NCBI GenBank assembly: GCA_964530225.1
Contig: CAZHBA010000024.1
Span: 1-12,937, forward strand
DNA: 12,937 nt
From: CAZHBA01 sp964530225
GTDB taxonomy: Bacteria > Pseudomonadota > Alphaproteobacteria > UBA6615
Reading direction: 5' to 3'
Shown here: piece after piece, positions 6,605 through 12,937 of the stretch
Layout: each line of letters starts with the position of its first letter
Numbering within the stretch: position 1 is the stretch's first letter
Translations under genes and position numbers: made by a program
Notes under the pieces: model-generated
Told to the model about the DNA's origin: nothing
The model's input: the letters and a program-made list of their open reading frames with translations, nothing else
Databases searched by the model: none

Positions 6605-9600
6605 TGGCGAGCCTAAAATTTTTGGTAATACTATTCGGGTTACGCGTGCTCCTTTGGAACACCGCAAGACGCTACCCCAGTTTTCGGGATCGACTAAAAG
6701 AACGTGATATGACGGCTCAGTTGCGTACCAAGGACGGGCGCGTCGGTCGATGGTATCGCTTTGAAAACGGTAAAGTGACCTCGAACGCCGGGCTGCACGA
6801 CAATCCGGACGTAACCTTGACGTTCAAGACGGCCGAGATAGCCGCGCGACTGTTGATGCCGCCCATCAATCACCTTGAACAGATCAATGCCATCAAGAAT
6901 TTCAACTTAATAATGGAGGGAGACGATGACTTGTCTTCCTGGTTCACTCAAACGGTCATGCTGACCCAGACGATCGGCTGGAGATACGGTATCAATCAGG
7001 GAAATGGGGTGACCCGCTACACTAATATGACCAACGGCGGACCCGTCTTCGTATACGAAAAGGACGGCAGGATCATCCGCATCACACCGATCGTCTTCGA
7101 CAAGAGTGACCCCGAATCGTGGACCATCGAAGCGCGGGGTAAAACTTTCAAGCCACCCCGTAAGACCACGCTGGCTCCCCACGGGCAGAACTGGAAGTCA
7201 ATGGTTTATTCGCCCGATCGGCTGTTGTATCCGATGAAACGCATCGATTTCGACGCCAACGGCGAACGCAACCCGCAGAAACGAGGGAAGTCCGGCTACG
7301 AACGAATCAGCTGGGACGAAGCCCTCGACATTGTGGCGAGCGAGATCAAACGTGCCAAGACGGTGCATGGGCCGGGTGCCATCGCCAACAGTCACGGTTC
7401 GCACCATACCTGGGGCAATATCGGCTACTACCTGTCGGCCAATTTCCGCTTCATCAACGCGGTCGGCATGACTCGCGTTCTCCACAACCCGGACAGTTGG
7501 GAAGGATGGTATTGGGGTGCCGTACACCATTGGGGACAGTCGCTACGCGTCGGCCAATGCGAAACCTATGGCGGCGTAGAAGACTGTCTCAAGGAAGCCG
7601 AGATGATCATTTTCTGGTCGGCTAACCCGGAAGCAACCAGCGGCTCCTATGGCGCCTTCGAAGGGACGGTCAGGCGGAATTGGCTGAAAGAGACCGATAT
7701 CGAAATTGTCCACATCGACCCCTATTACAACGACACGGCCCAGCTCCTCGGCGGCAAATGGATCGCACCCAAGCCAACCACCGATACGGCTATGGCGCTT
7801 GCCATCGCCCATGTGTGGATCGAAGAGGATCTCTACGACAAAGACTATGTCAAAAACCGCACTGTCGGCTTCGACGTGTGGCGTGATTATATTCTGGGCA
7901 AGGAAGATGGCGTGCCCAAGACCCCAGAATGGCAGGAAGTCGAAACCGGCGTGCCGGCCAAGACGGTGCGGGCACTAGCGCGTAATTGGGGCCACAAGAA
8001 GACTTATTTGGGGGCCGGAGGGTGGGGCAACGGCCATGGCGGTGCCTGCCGCAACGAAACCGGCATCCAATGGGCCCGCATCATGGTCTGCCTGATCGCC
8101 ATGCAGGGCCTCGGCAAGCCCGGTGTCAATATGGGCAACCTCCAATGGGGCACGCCGGTCGATGCTAATTTCTATTTCCCAGGGTATGCCGAAGGCGGCA
8201 TGTCGGGCGATCTGCATCACACGGCCATGGCGGCCGAGCTTTACCAACGCATGCCGCAGCTGCCGAGCATGAACACGGTTGAGCAGTCGATCCCGCGGCT
8301 GCAGTTGCCCGAAGCAATCCTAGAAGGCAAGGCGGAAGGTTACACCTGGGATGGCAAATCCATTGAAGCCCAGTTCAACAAAATTAGCTATCCGAAGCCC
8401 GGCTATTCCAAAGTCAAGATGCTCTACAAATATGGCGGATCGATTTTCGGCACCATGGCCGCGACCAACCGTCATGTGGCCATGTACCAGTCGGACGAGC
8501 TCGAATTCGTGGTCAATCAATCGATTTGGTTCGAAGGCGAGGCCAAATTCGCCGATGTCATCTTGCCGGCTTGTACCAATTTGGAGCGGCCTGACATCTC
8601 TGAATGGGCAGCTCTCGGCGGATATGCCCATCACGGACAAACCCAGCTCAACCACCGAGTTTTGATTTTCCAGCATAAGGTGATCGAACCCCTGGGCGAA
8701 TCCAAATCGGATTACGATATTTTTGTCGAGATTTGCAAGCGCCTGGGCCTTAGCGCCTATTTTTCGGAAGGCATGACGGCGCTCGATTGGGCAAAACGCG
8801 AGTTTGAGGCGTCAGATCTACCGAAGGTCACCACATGGAAAAATTTCATCCGCAAAGGATATGTCGTCTTGCCGGCAGAATCGGAAGTGCTACGGACCGC
8901 AGTCTCCTGGCGCTGGTTCTATGAGGACCGCAAAAAAGACGTGCCCGAACCAATGCCGCTACCTTCCGACTATTCCGAGGAATATTTGAAGGGGCTGCAG
9001 ACCCAATCGGGTAAAATCGAGTTTGAATGTTCGAGCTTGAAGCGCTTCGACAAAGACGATCCCGACCGGCCACCGATCGTGAAGTATCGGGCGGCCCACG
9101 AAGGTCCCTCCAATGACGAGTTCTACACAAAATTCCCGCTACAGATGTTGACACCGCACCCCCGCTACAGTTTCCACACTCAAGGCGACGGGAAGGACAC
9201 GTTCCTCAACGACATCGTCGAACACCGGGTCGAGATCGACGGCTATCGTTATTGGATCATTCGCCTGAACGAGGACGACGCCGCCAAACGAGGCATCAAA
9301 AAGCACGACCTAGTCAAGGTTTATAATGACCGAGGGGCCGTTCTTTGTGCCGCGAAGCCGACCCGTCGGCTACCGCTGGGCGTCATTCATGGGTTTGAGT
9401 CGTCCGCGATTTACGACCCGATCGGCGAACCCGGAAACTCGATTGACCGAGGGGGTACACTCAACCAACTAACACCACCCAAATCGCAGCTCAAGAAAGG
9501 GCATTCGATGGGCTCAAGCTGCGCCTTGGTCGACGTCGAGCTTTGGGATGGCAGCGCCGAGATCGCAACCAGCTTTGTTGCATCCGGGCCACGAGCGACC

Positions 9601-9627
9601 GAGCCCGAACCGGCCCCGGCACAATAG
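6604..9627 (+). CDS. Pyrogallol-phloroglucinol transhydroxylase-like molybdopterin enzyme, large subunit, with N-terminal SCP2-like domain
   Basis: A 1007-residue DMSO-reductase-family protein binding bis-molybdopterin guanine dinucleotide. Residues ~130-985 align, from memory of the P. acidigallici enzyme (AthL, 875 residues), almost without gaps. Active-site residues map with a constant offset: His144 to His267, Asp174-Ser175 to Asp297-Ser298 (Ser is the Mo ligand) and Tyr404 to Tyr528. The usual N-terminal Fe-S cysteines are absent (about 138-150), as in AthL. AthL transfers a hydroxyl between trihydroxybenzenes; resorcinol hydroxylase is a related alternative. Residues ~35-125 are extra and look like an SCP2 sterol-carrier domain (WYRFENGKV, NPDVTLTF, MEGDDD). 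Residues 3-18 are hydrophobic and may attach to membrane. No Tat motif precedes that segment, so the enzyme is probably cytoplasmic. The Pro/Glu/Ala-rich tail (~990-1007) is also extra. AAGGAG lies 6 nt before the ATG. Confidence 0.9.
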   Translation: MASLKFLVILFGLRVLLWNTARRYPSFRDRLKERDMTAQLRTKDGRVGRWYRFENGKVTSNAGLHDNPDVTLTFKTAEIAARLLMPPINHLEQINAIKNFNLIMEGDDDLSSWFTQTVMLTQTIGWRYGINQGNGVTRYTNMTNGGPVFVYEKDGRIIRITPIVFDKSDPESWTIEARGKTFKPPRKTTLAPHGQNWKSMVYSPDRLLYPMKRIDFDANGERNPQKRGKSGYERISWDEALDIVASEIKRAKTVHGPGAIANSHGSHHTWGNIGYYLSANFRFINAVGMTRVLHNPDSWEGWYWGAVHHWGQSLRVGQCETYGGVEDCLKEAEMIIFWSANPEATSGSYGAFEGTVRRNWLKETDIEIVHIDPYYNDTAQLLGGKWIAPKPTTDTAMALAIAHVWIEEDLYDKDYVKNRTVGFDVWRDYILGKEDGVPKTPEWQEVETGVPAKTVRALARNWGHKKTYLGAGGWGNGHGGACRNETGIQWARIMVCLIAMQGLGKPGVNMGNLQWGTPVDANFYFPGYAEGGMSGDLHHTAMAAELYQRMPQLPSMNTVEQSIPRLQLPEAILEGKAEGYTWDGKSIEAQFNKISYPKPGYSKVKMLYKYGGSIFGTMAATNRHVAMYQSDELEFVVNQSIWFEGEAKFADVILPACTNLERPDISEWAALGGYAHHGQTQLNHRVLIFQHKVIEPLGESKSDYDIFVEICKRLGLSAYFSEGMTALDWAKREFEASDLPKVTTWKNFIRKGYVVLPAESEVLRTAVSWRWFYEDRKKDVPEPMPLPSDYSEEYLKGLQTQSGKIEFECSSLKRFDKDDPDRPPIVKYRAAHEGPSNDEFYTKFPLQMLTPHPRYSFHTQGDGKDTFLNDIVEHRVEIDGYRYWIIRLNEDDAAKRGIKKHDLVKVYNDRGAVLCAAKPTRRLPLGVIHGFESSAIYDPIGEPGNSIDRGGTLNQLTPPKSQLKKGHSMGSSCALVDVELWDGSAEIATSFVASGPRATEPEPAPAQ

Positions 9628-9636
9628 GAGGCAGCC

Positions 9637-10476
9637 ATGGGAAAATGGAATCTAGTTATTGACGTCGCTTCCTGTACGAATTGTCAACTTTGTGTGTTGG
9701 CGTCGAAGGATGAATTTGTCGGCAACAGATTTCCCGGCTATGCGGAGGAAATGCCCAAGCACGGCGCCGCATGGATTGACATAAAAAGCAAGGAGCGGGG
9801 CGGTGGATCGATGGTGGACGTGGCCTATCTGCCAGTGATGTGCCAACACTGCGATGACGCTCCTTGCATCGAACAGGCCCAGAACGGAGCGATCAAAAAA
9901 CGTGACGACGGGATAGTGCTGATAGATCCTGAACTTGCCAAGGGTCAAAGGCATTTGGTCGATGCCTGCCCTTACGGCGCAATCTCATGGAATGAAGACA
10001 AGCAGGTGCCTCAGCACTGGTTTTTCGATGCCCACCTGCTGGACGAGGGCTGGACAGAACCGCGCGCGGCCCAGGTCTGTGCCACCGCTGCCATCACGGC
10101 AACAAAGACCAGCGACGAGCAAATGCGCGATAGGGCCAGCGAAGAAAATTTACAAGCGCTCGACCCAAGCCTCAATACACAGCCCCGGGTCTGGTACAAA
10201 AACCTGCACCGCTTCCACCAATGCTTCATTGGTGGAAGCGTTGAAATCGAAGATGGCGGTGTGGTCGATTGCGTTAAAGGAGCGACCGTTGTCCTCTATC
10301 GAGATGCGGGCAGAGTGAGTGAAACGCAGACCGACGTTTACGGCGATTTTGTATTCGACCGCCTATATCCAGATAGTGGCGCCTATCGTGTCGAGGTCAG
10401 CTTGCCGGGTCGCGAGCCCAGAAGCGTTAACGCAACTCTCGGAGAAAGCATCTATTTGGGCGAAATTCGCCTGTAA
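9637..10476 (+). CDS. Transhydroxylase-like small subunit: reduced Fe-S protein with C-terminal beta-barrel domain
   Basis: A 279-residue partner of the large subunit, close in length and order to AthS (about 275). Residues 1-155 form the double-ferredoxin fold of DmsB/NarH-like subunits. Residues ~190-279 form a Cna-B/transthyretin-like barrel, as in AthS. Eight cluster cysteines remain: Cys13, 16 and 19 with Cys148 (FS1), and Cys69, 72 and 77 with Cys111 (FS4). The eight for FS2 and FS3 are replaced by Ser23, Ala81, Ala101, Gln104, Leu107, Trp128, Asp131 and Ala144. AthS, as I recall, lacks only FS3. The barrel begins after PRVWYKNLHRF, a stretch shared with AthS. GGAGG (9627-9631) overlaps the large-subunit stop, with 9 bp between genes, implying tight co-translation. 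No Tat signal and no membrane-anchor gene follow. Confidence 0.9.
   Translation: MGKWNLVIDVASCTNCQLCVLASKDEFVGNRFPGYAEEMPKHGAAWIDIKSKERGGGSMVDVAYLPVMCQHCDDAPCIEQAQNGAIKKRDDGIVLIDPELAKGQRHLVDACPYGAISWNEDKQVPQHWFFDAHLLDEGWTEPRAAQVCATAAITATKTSDEQMRDRASEENLQALDPSLNTQPRVWYKNLHRFHQCFIGGSVEIEDGGVVDCVKGATVVLYRDAGRVSETQTDVYGDFVFDRLYPDSGAYRVEVSLPGREPRSVNATLGESIYLGEIRL
10210..10240. repeat. Perfect 14-bp inverted repeat with 3-nt loop inside the small-subunit gene
   Basis: CGCTTCCACCAATG (10210-10223) and its exact reverse complement (10227-10240) are separated by CTT. The hairpin encodes residues 192-201 of the small subunit, at the boundary between the Fe-S body and the beta barrel. No T-run follows on either strand, so it is not a standard intrinsic terminator. 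Confidence 0.9.
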
Positions 10477-10579
10477 GCACAAATTTGGAGGACAACGGAC
10501 GAAATTGGCCGTTTATCCCATATTATCTCATATAAACAGTTATTTAATAGATATGACTGGACGGCTCTAGACAGGGTGG

Positions 10580-10669
10580 TGGCGGAGGGAGTGGGATTCG
10601 AACCCACGGTACGGTTCCCCGTACACACGCTTTCCAAGCGTGCGCCTTAAGCCACTCGGCCACCCCTCC
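10580..10669 (-). tRNA. tRNA-Ser (anticodon GGA), CCA encoded
   Basis: The reverse complement folds as a class II tRNA of 90 nt including CCA. It has acceptor GGAGGGG paired with TCCCTCC, discriminator G and templated CCA (10580-10582). The D-arm begins TGGCCGAGTGG. The anticodon stem GCACGC/GCGTGT holds loop TTGGAAA (anticodon GGA). A long variable arm is built on TACGGGGAACCGTA, and the T-arm is GTGGGTTCGAATCCCAC. It reads UCC/UCU serine codons. It lies alone between the molybdoenzyme operon (opposite strand) and a decayed gene. tRNA genes can serve as integration sites, but no integrase or duplicated tRNA end is seen nearby. Confidence 0.96.
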
Positions 10670-10721
10670 AAATCGCGCCGAAAACCGCCTTAGCGGCTCC
10701 ACGAAAAAGCGAACGGCCAAG

Positions 10722-10749
10722 ACTATAAGCGGCGACCAGCTGATTGCAA
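10722..10749 (-). promoter_or_regulatory. Candidate promoter for tRNA-Ser
   Basis: On the minus strand TTGCAA (10744-10749) is followed after 16 bp by TATAGT (complement of 10722-10727, five of six to TATAAT). Transcription would start near 10715, leaving about 45 nt of 5' leader for RNase P removal. Confidence 0.45.
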
Positions 10750-10914
10750 CTGCGCGCGGAATCGCCATCACGGGCCCCGCCACGAGCGCCCAAGGTTTCG
10801 ATGGATGTCGCACAATAAATAACTGAAGAATTAAGCAAAATTGTGATGAATTACCGGGAGAAGTAGTTGTGCGTGCAGCCCCTTTTAAGGTTAAACACCA
10901 AACGCCATGCGAAG

Positions 10915-11291
10915 ATGATGAAGGAGATCCGGCGCCACGCCGGACAAATTGGGCTACGATTGTCGGCTGCGTTATTGGGTAGATACTGGTTGTTGCAGCA
11001 ATCGCCATATTGGTCGGAGACATTTATGCCTAGATCGATACCGGTGCCTTGGCATTTGCCCTCATCAACGAACTGTGGTTCACCTTGCACAACGGTGGCT
11101 TGAACCTTCTGTAAACCAATACCCAGCGGTATATTTTCTCGGCACTGTGGGGCCCGATTATCGTTACCACGCTGCTATGGCCGACCTTTCTGGTGCTCGG
11201 CGTGCCCGGATTAATCCTGAGCTATACCTTCCGCTGGCGGTCGCTGCTACATCCCAAGTCCGCTTCTTTGAAGCGGCACCCAACGGATTAG
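10915..11291 (+). pseudogene. Decayed small membrane-protein gene
   Basis: A coherent membrane-protein sequence can be read only by ignoring lesions. Frame 1 from ATG 10915 gives MMKEIRRHAGQIG. After a frameshift around 10945-10960, frame 3 gives a hydrophobic helix (ILVVAAIAILVGDIYA), a segment with TGALAFALINELWFTLHNGG and QRYIF, and a second helix (PIIVTTLLWPTFLVLGVPGLIL) ending in basic residues at TAG 11289-11291. Frame 3 is interrupted by TAG 10980-10982, TAG 11031-11033 and TAA 11112-11114. The two-helix layout of about 120 residues resembles a small inner-membrane protein seen in alphaproteobacteria, of no known function as far as I can tell. Its end overlaps the end of lepA, convergent, by 4 bp. 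Confidence 0.65.
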
Positions 11292-12937
11292 CTATCATCC
11301 ATTTTAAGTGCGGCAATAAATGCCGATTGCGGAATTTCCACATTGCCGTACTGGCGCATCCGCTTCTTTCCCGCTTTCTGCTTATCCAGCAGCTTGCGCT
11401 TGCGCGAAACATCGCCGCCATAGCATTTCGACGTTACGTCCTTGCGCAGGGCGCCCACCGTCTCGCGGGCGATGACCTTGCCACCGATCACCGCCTGCAG
11501 TGCCACCTTGAAGAGCTGGCGCGGCACCAGATCCTTTAGCCGCACGCACAGCGCCCGGCCACGCGTTTCGGCGGCCTCGCGGTGAACGATCATCGACAGC
11601 GCATCGACAGGATCGCCGTTGATCAAGATATCAACCTTGACCAGATCGCCCTGGCGGTAGCTGTCGAGCTCGTAATCGAAACTGGCGTAACCCCGGCTGA
11701 CCGACTTGAGGCGGTCATAGAAATCGAACACCACTTCGTTCAACGGCAACCGGTAGGTCGCCAACGCCCGGCCGCCCACATAGGTCAGGTCTATCTGTTC
11801 GCCGCGCCGGTCGGTACAAAGTTGCAGGATGGGGCCGAGATATTCGTCGGGTACCATGATATTGGCCTTGATCCACGGCTCGTCTATACTTTTGATTTTG
11901 GTAACATCGGGGAAGTCCGACGGATTATGCAGGTCGATCGATGTGTCATCGGTCTGGTGGATTTTGTAGACCACCGAGGGTGCGGTGGCGATGAGCTCCA
12001 GATCGAATTCGCGGTGCAGTCGCTCCTGCACGATTTCCATGTGCAACAGGCCGAGAAATCCACAGCGAAAACCGACCCCAAGTGCAGCGCTGGTTTCCGG
12101 ATCGTAATGGAAGCTGGCGTCGTTCAGGTGCAGCTTGGCCAGGCTCTCACGCAGATCGTCGTAAGCGGCCGCATCGGCTGGGAACAACGAGCAAAAGACC
12201 ACCGGCACCGACGGTTTGAAGCCCGACAACGGCACTGCCACCGGGTTGCGGTCGTCGGTTACGGTATCACCCACCTGGCAATCGGCCACCGCCTTGATCG
12301 AGGCAGTGATGAAGCCTATCTCGCCCGGTCCCAGCGCGTCGATTTCGGTGCGCACCGGCGTAAATACGCCGACCCGGTCGACCTGATAGGCCTTGCCAGT
12401 CGCCATCATGCGAACTTTGTTGCCCTTCTTGAGACGGCCGTTTTGGATGCGTACCAAAGCGACGACACCCAGATAGGGATCGTACCAGCTATCGACCAAC
12501 AGTGCCTCCAACAGCGCGTCGGCATCGCCCGTCGGCGCCGGCAAGCGCGCGACAAGTGCTTCCAGAAGGTCTTCGATACCGGCACCGGTTTTCGCCGACA
12601 CCTCGACCGCATCGGACGCGTCGAGGCCGATCACCTCTTCGATCTGCTCGCGGGTGCGTTCCGGTTCGGCTGCCGGTAGATCGACCTTGTTGAGCACCGG
12701 CACGATCTCGTGGCCAGCATCGATCGCCAAATAGGCGTTGGCCAGCGTCTGCGCCTCAACCCCTTGACTGGAGTCGACGATTAACATCGAGCCTTCACAG
12801 GCCGCCAACGAACGCGAGACCTCGTAGGAAAAATCCACATGACCCGGCGTATCCATGAGGTTGAGCGCGTAGGTCTCGCCGTCCCTCGCTGTATAGTTCA
12901 GGCGCACCGTTTGCGCTTTGATGGTGATGCCGCGCTC
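11288..12937 (-). CDS. lepA: Elongation factor 4 (LepA), 5' end outside the window
   Basis: A translational GTPase that back-translocates or remodels stalled ribosomes. 549 codons plus stop are present. The frame runs open to the window edge, beginning in the switch I region with ERGITIKAQTV, so about 50 N-terminal residues including the P-loop are missing. The G3 motif DTPGHVDF (near 12850), the G4 motif NKVD and the G5-like VSAKTG are all visible. EF-G-like domains III and V follow, then the LepA-specific C-terminal domain ending LLDKQKAGKKRMRQYGNVEI and a short Met-Asp-Asp-Ser tail. An internal GTG at 12907 is not the start. The gene is intact as far as seen. The stop TAA overlaps the end of a convergent pseudogene. 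Confidence 0.97.
   Translation of the reverse strand, partial: ERGITIKAQTVRLNYTARDGETYALNLMDTPGHVDFSYEVSRSLAACEGSMLIVDSSQGVEAQTLANAYLAIDAGHEIVPVLNKVDLPAAEPERTREQIEEVIGLDASDAVEVSAKTGAGIEDLLEALVARLPAPTGDADALLEALLVDSWYDPYLGVVALVRIQNGRLKKGNKVRMMATGKAYQVDRVGVFTPVRTEIDALGPGEIGFITASIKAVADCQVGDTVTDDRNPVAVPLSGFKPSVPVVFCSLFPADAAAYDDLRESLAKLHLNDASFHYDPETSAALGVGFRCGFLGLLHMEIVQERLHREFDLELIATAPSVVYKIHQTDDTSIDLHNPSDFPDVTKIKSIDEPWIKANIMVPDEYLGPILQLCTDRRGEQIDLTYVGGRALATYRLPLNEVVFDFYDRLKSVSRGYASFDYELDSYRQGDLVKVDILINGDPVDALSMIVHREAAETRGRALCVRLKDLVPRQLFKVALQAVIGGKVIARETVGALRKDVTSKCYGGDVSRKRKLLDKQKAGKKRMRQYGNVEIPQSAFIAALKMDDS

Noticed and set aside
6664..6700. Twin-arginine (RR) pair near residues 22-23 of the large subunit as a Tat signal
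   Set aside because: The RR follows rather than precedes the hydrophobic stretch, and no consensus S/T-RR-x-F-L-K is present.
10477..10579. Terminator or gene after the molybdoenzyme operon
   Set aside because: The 103 bp are AT-rich but hold no hairpin with a T-run, no ORF and no clear element.
10682..10696. Small CCGC/GCGG stem followed by four T on the minus strand, as a terminator
   Set aside because: Only four base pairs, and it lies between the likely tRNA-Ser promoter and the tRNA, where termination would make no sense. Probably chance or leader structure.
10980..11114. Stop-codon recoding (TAG/TAA read through) to rescue the membrane-protein frame
   Set aside because: Both TAG and TAA interrupt it and a frameshift is needed as well. 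All other genes in the window use standard stops, so decay is the simpler explanation.
11582..12679. 365-residue plus-strand frame opposite lepA
   Set aside because: Fully antisense to clearly conserved lepA coding sequence, with no domain and no ribosome site.

Overview
The window is a moderately GC-rich (high fifties percent by eye) bacterial segment with a compact bacterial layout. Gene content suggests an alphaproteobacterium, probably marine and Rhodospirillales-like. The evidence is a short acyl-CoA dehydrogenase/MaoC operon, a Nu-class GST, an M17 aminopeptidase, lepA, and a leader peptide of the type I associate with Sel1-repeat proteins of such bacteria. No 16S rRNA or other decisive marker is present, so the lineage is an inference.

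Left edge (1-~115): an AT-rich piece of a polyribonucleotide nucleotidyltransferase (pnp) gene is abutted head-on to the cut 3' end of an unrelated LLM-class flavin oxidoreductase gene. This looks like a chimeric join rather than normal gene order. From there to about 5.7 kb the window holds ordinary metabolic genes: the LLM oxidoreductase (-), an M17 leucyl aminopeptidase (-, real start a GTG at 2632), a lipocalin-like protein (+), a Nu-class glutathione transferase (+), and a convergent two-gene operon of MaoC-like hydratase followed by acyl-CoA dehydrogenase (-).

The stretch 5.77-6.41 kb is a mosaic. A Sec signal sequence, whose expected ATG is ATA, leads into an AT-rich secreted protein of unknown function. 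This is followed by a short tail resembling the C-terminus of Sel1-repeat proteins.

The centrepiece, 6.45-10.48 kb, is a two-gene molybdoenzyme operon closely resembling pyrogallol-phloroglucinol transhydroxylase of Pelobacter acidigallici. The large subunit has the Mo-ligand serine and the expected His/Asp/Tyr active-site residues, lacks the usual N-terminal Fe-S cysteines, and carries an extra SCP2-like (hydrophobic-ligand) domain with a hydrophobic N-terminus. The small subunit has a dicluster-ferredoxin body and a C-terminal beta-barrel domain. It has lost exactly the eight cysteines for the two middle clusters of the usual four-cluster wire. A perfect 14-bp inverted repeat lies in its coding sequence at the domain boundary. 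The two genes are tightly coupled: the Shine-Dalgarno of the second overlaps the stop of the first.

Right side: tRNA-Ser(GGA) with encoded CCA (-), a decayed membrane-protein gene with three in-frame stops and a frameshift (+), and lepA (-), which runs off the window.
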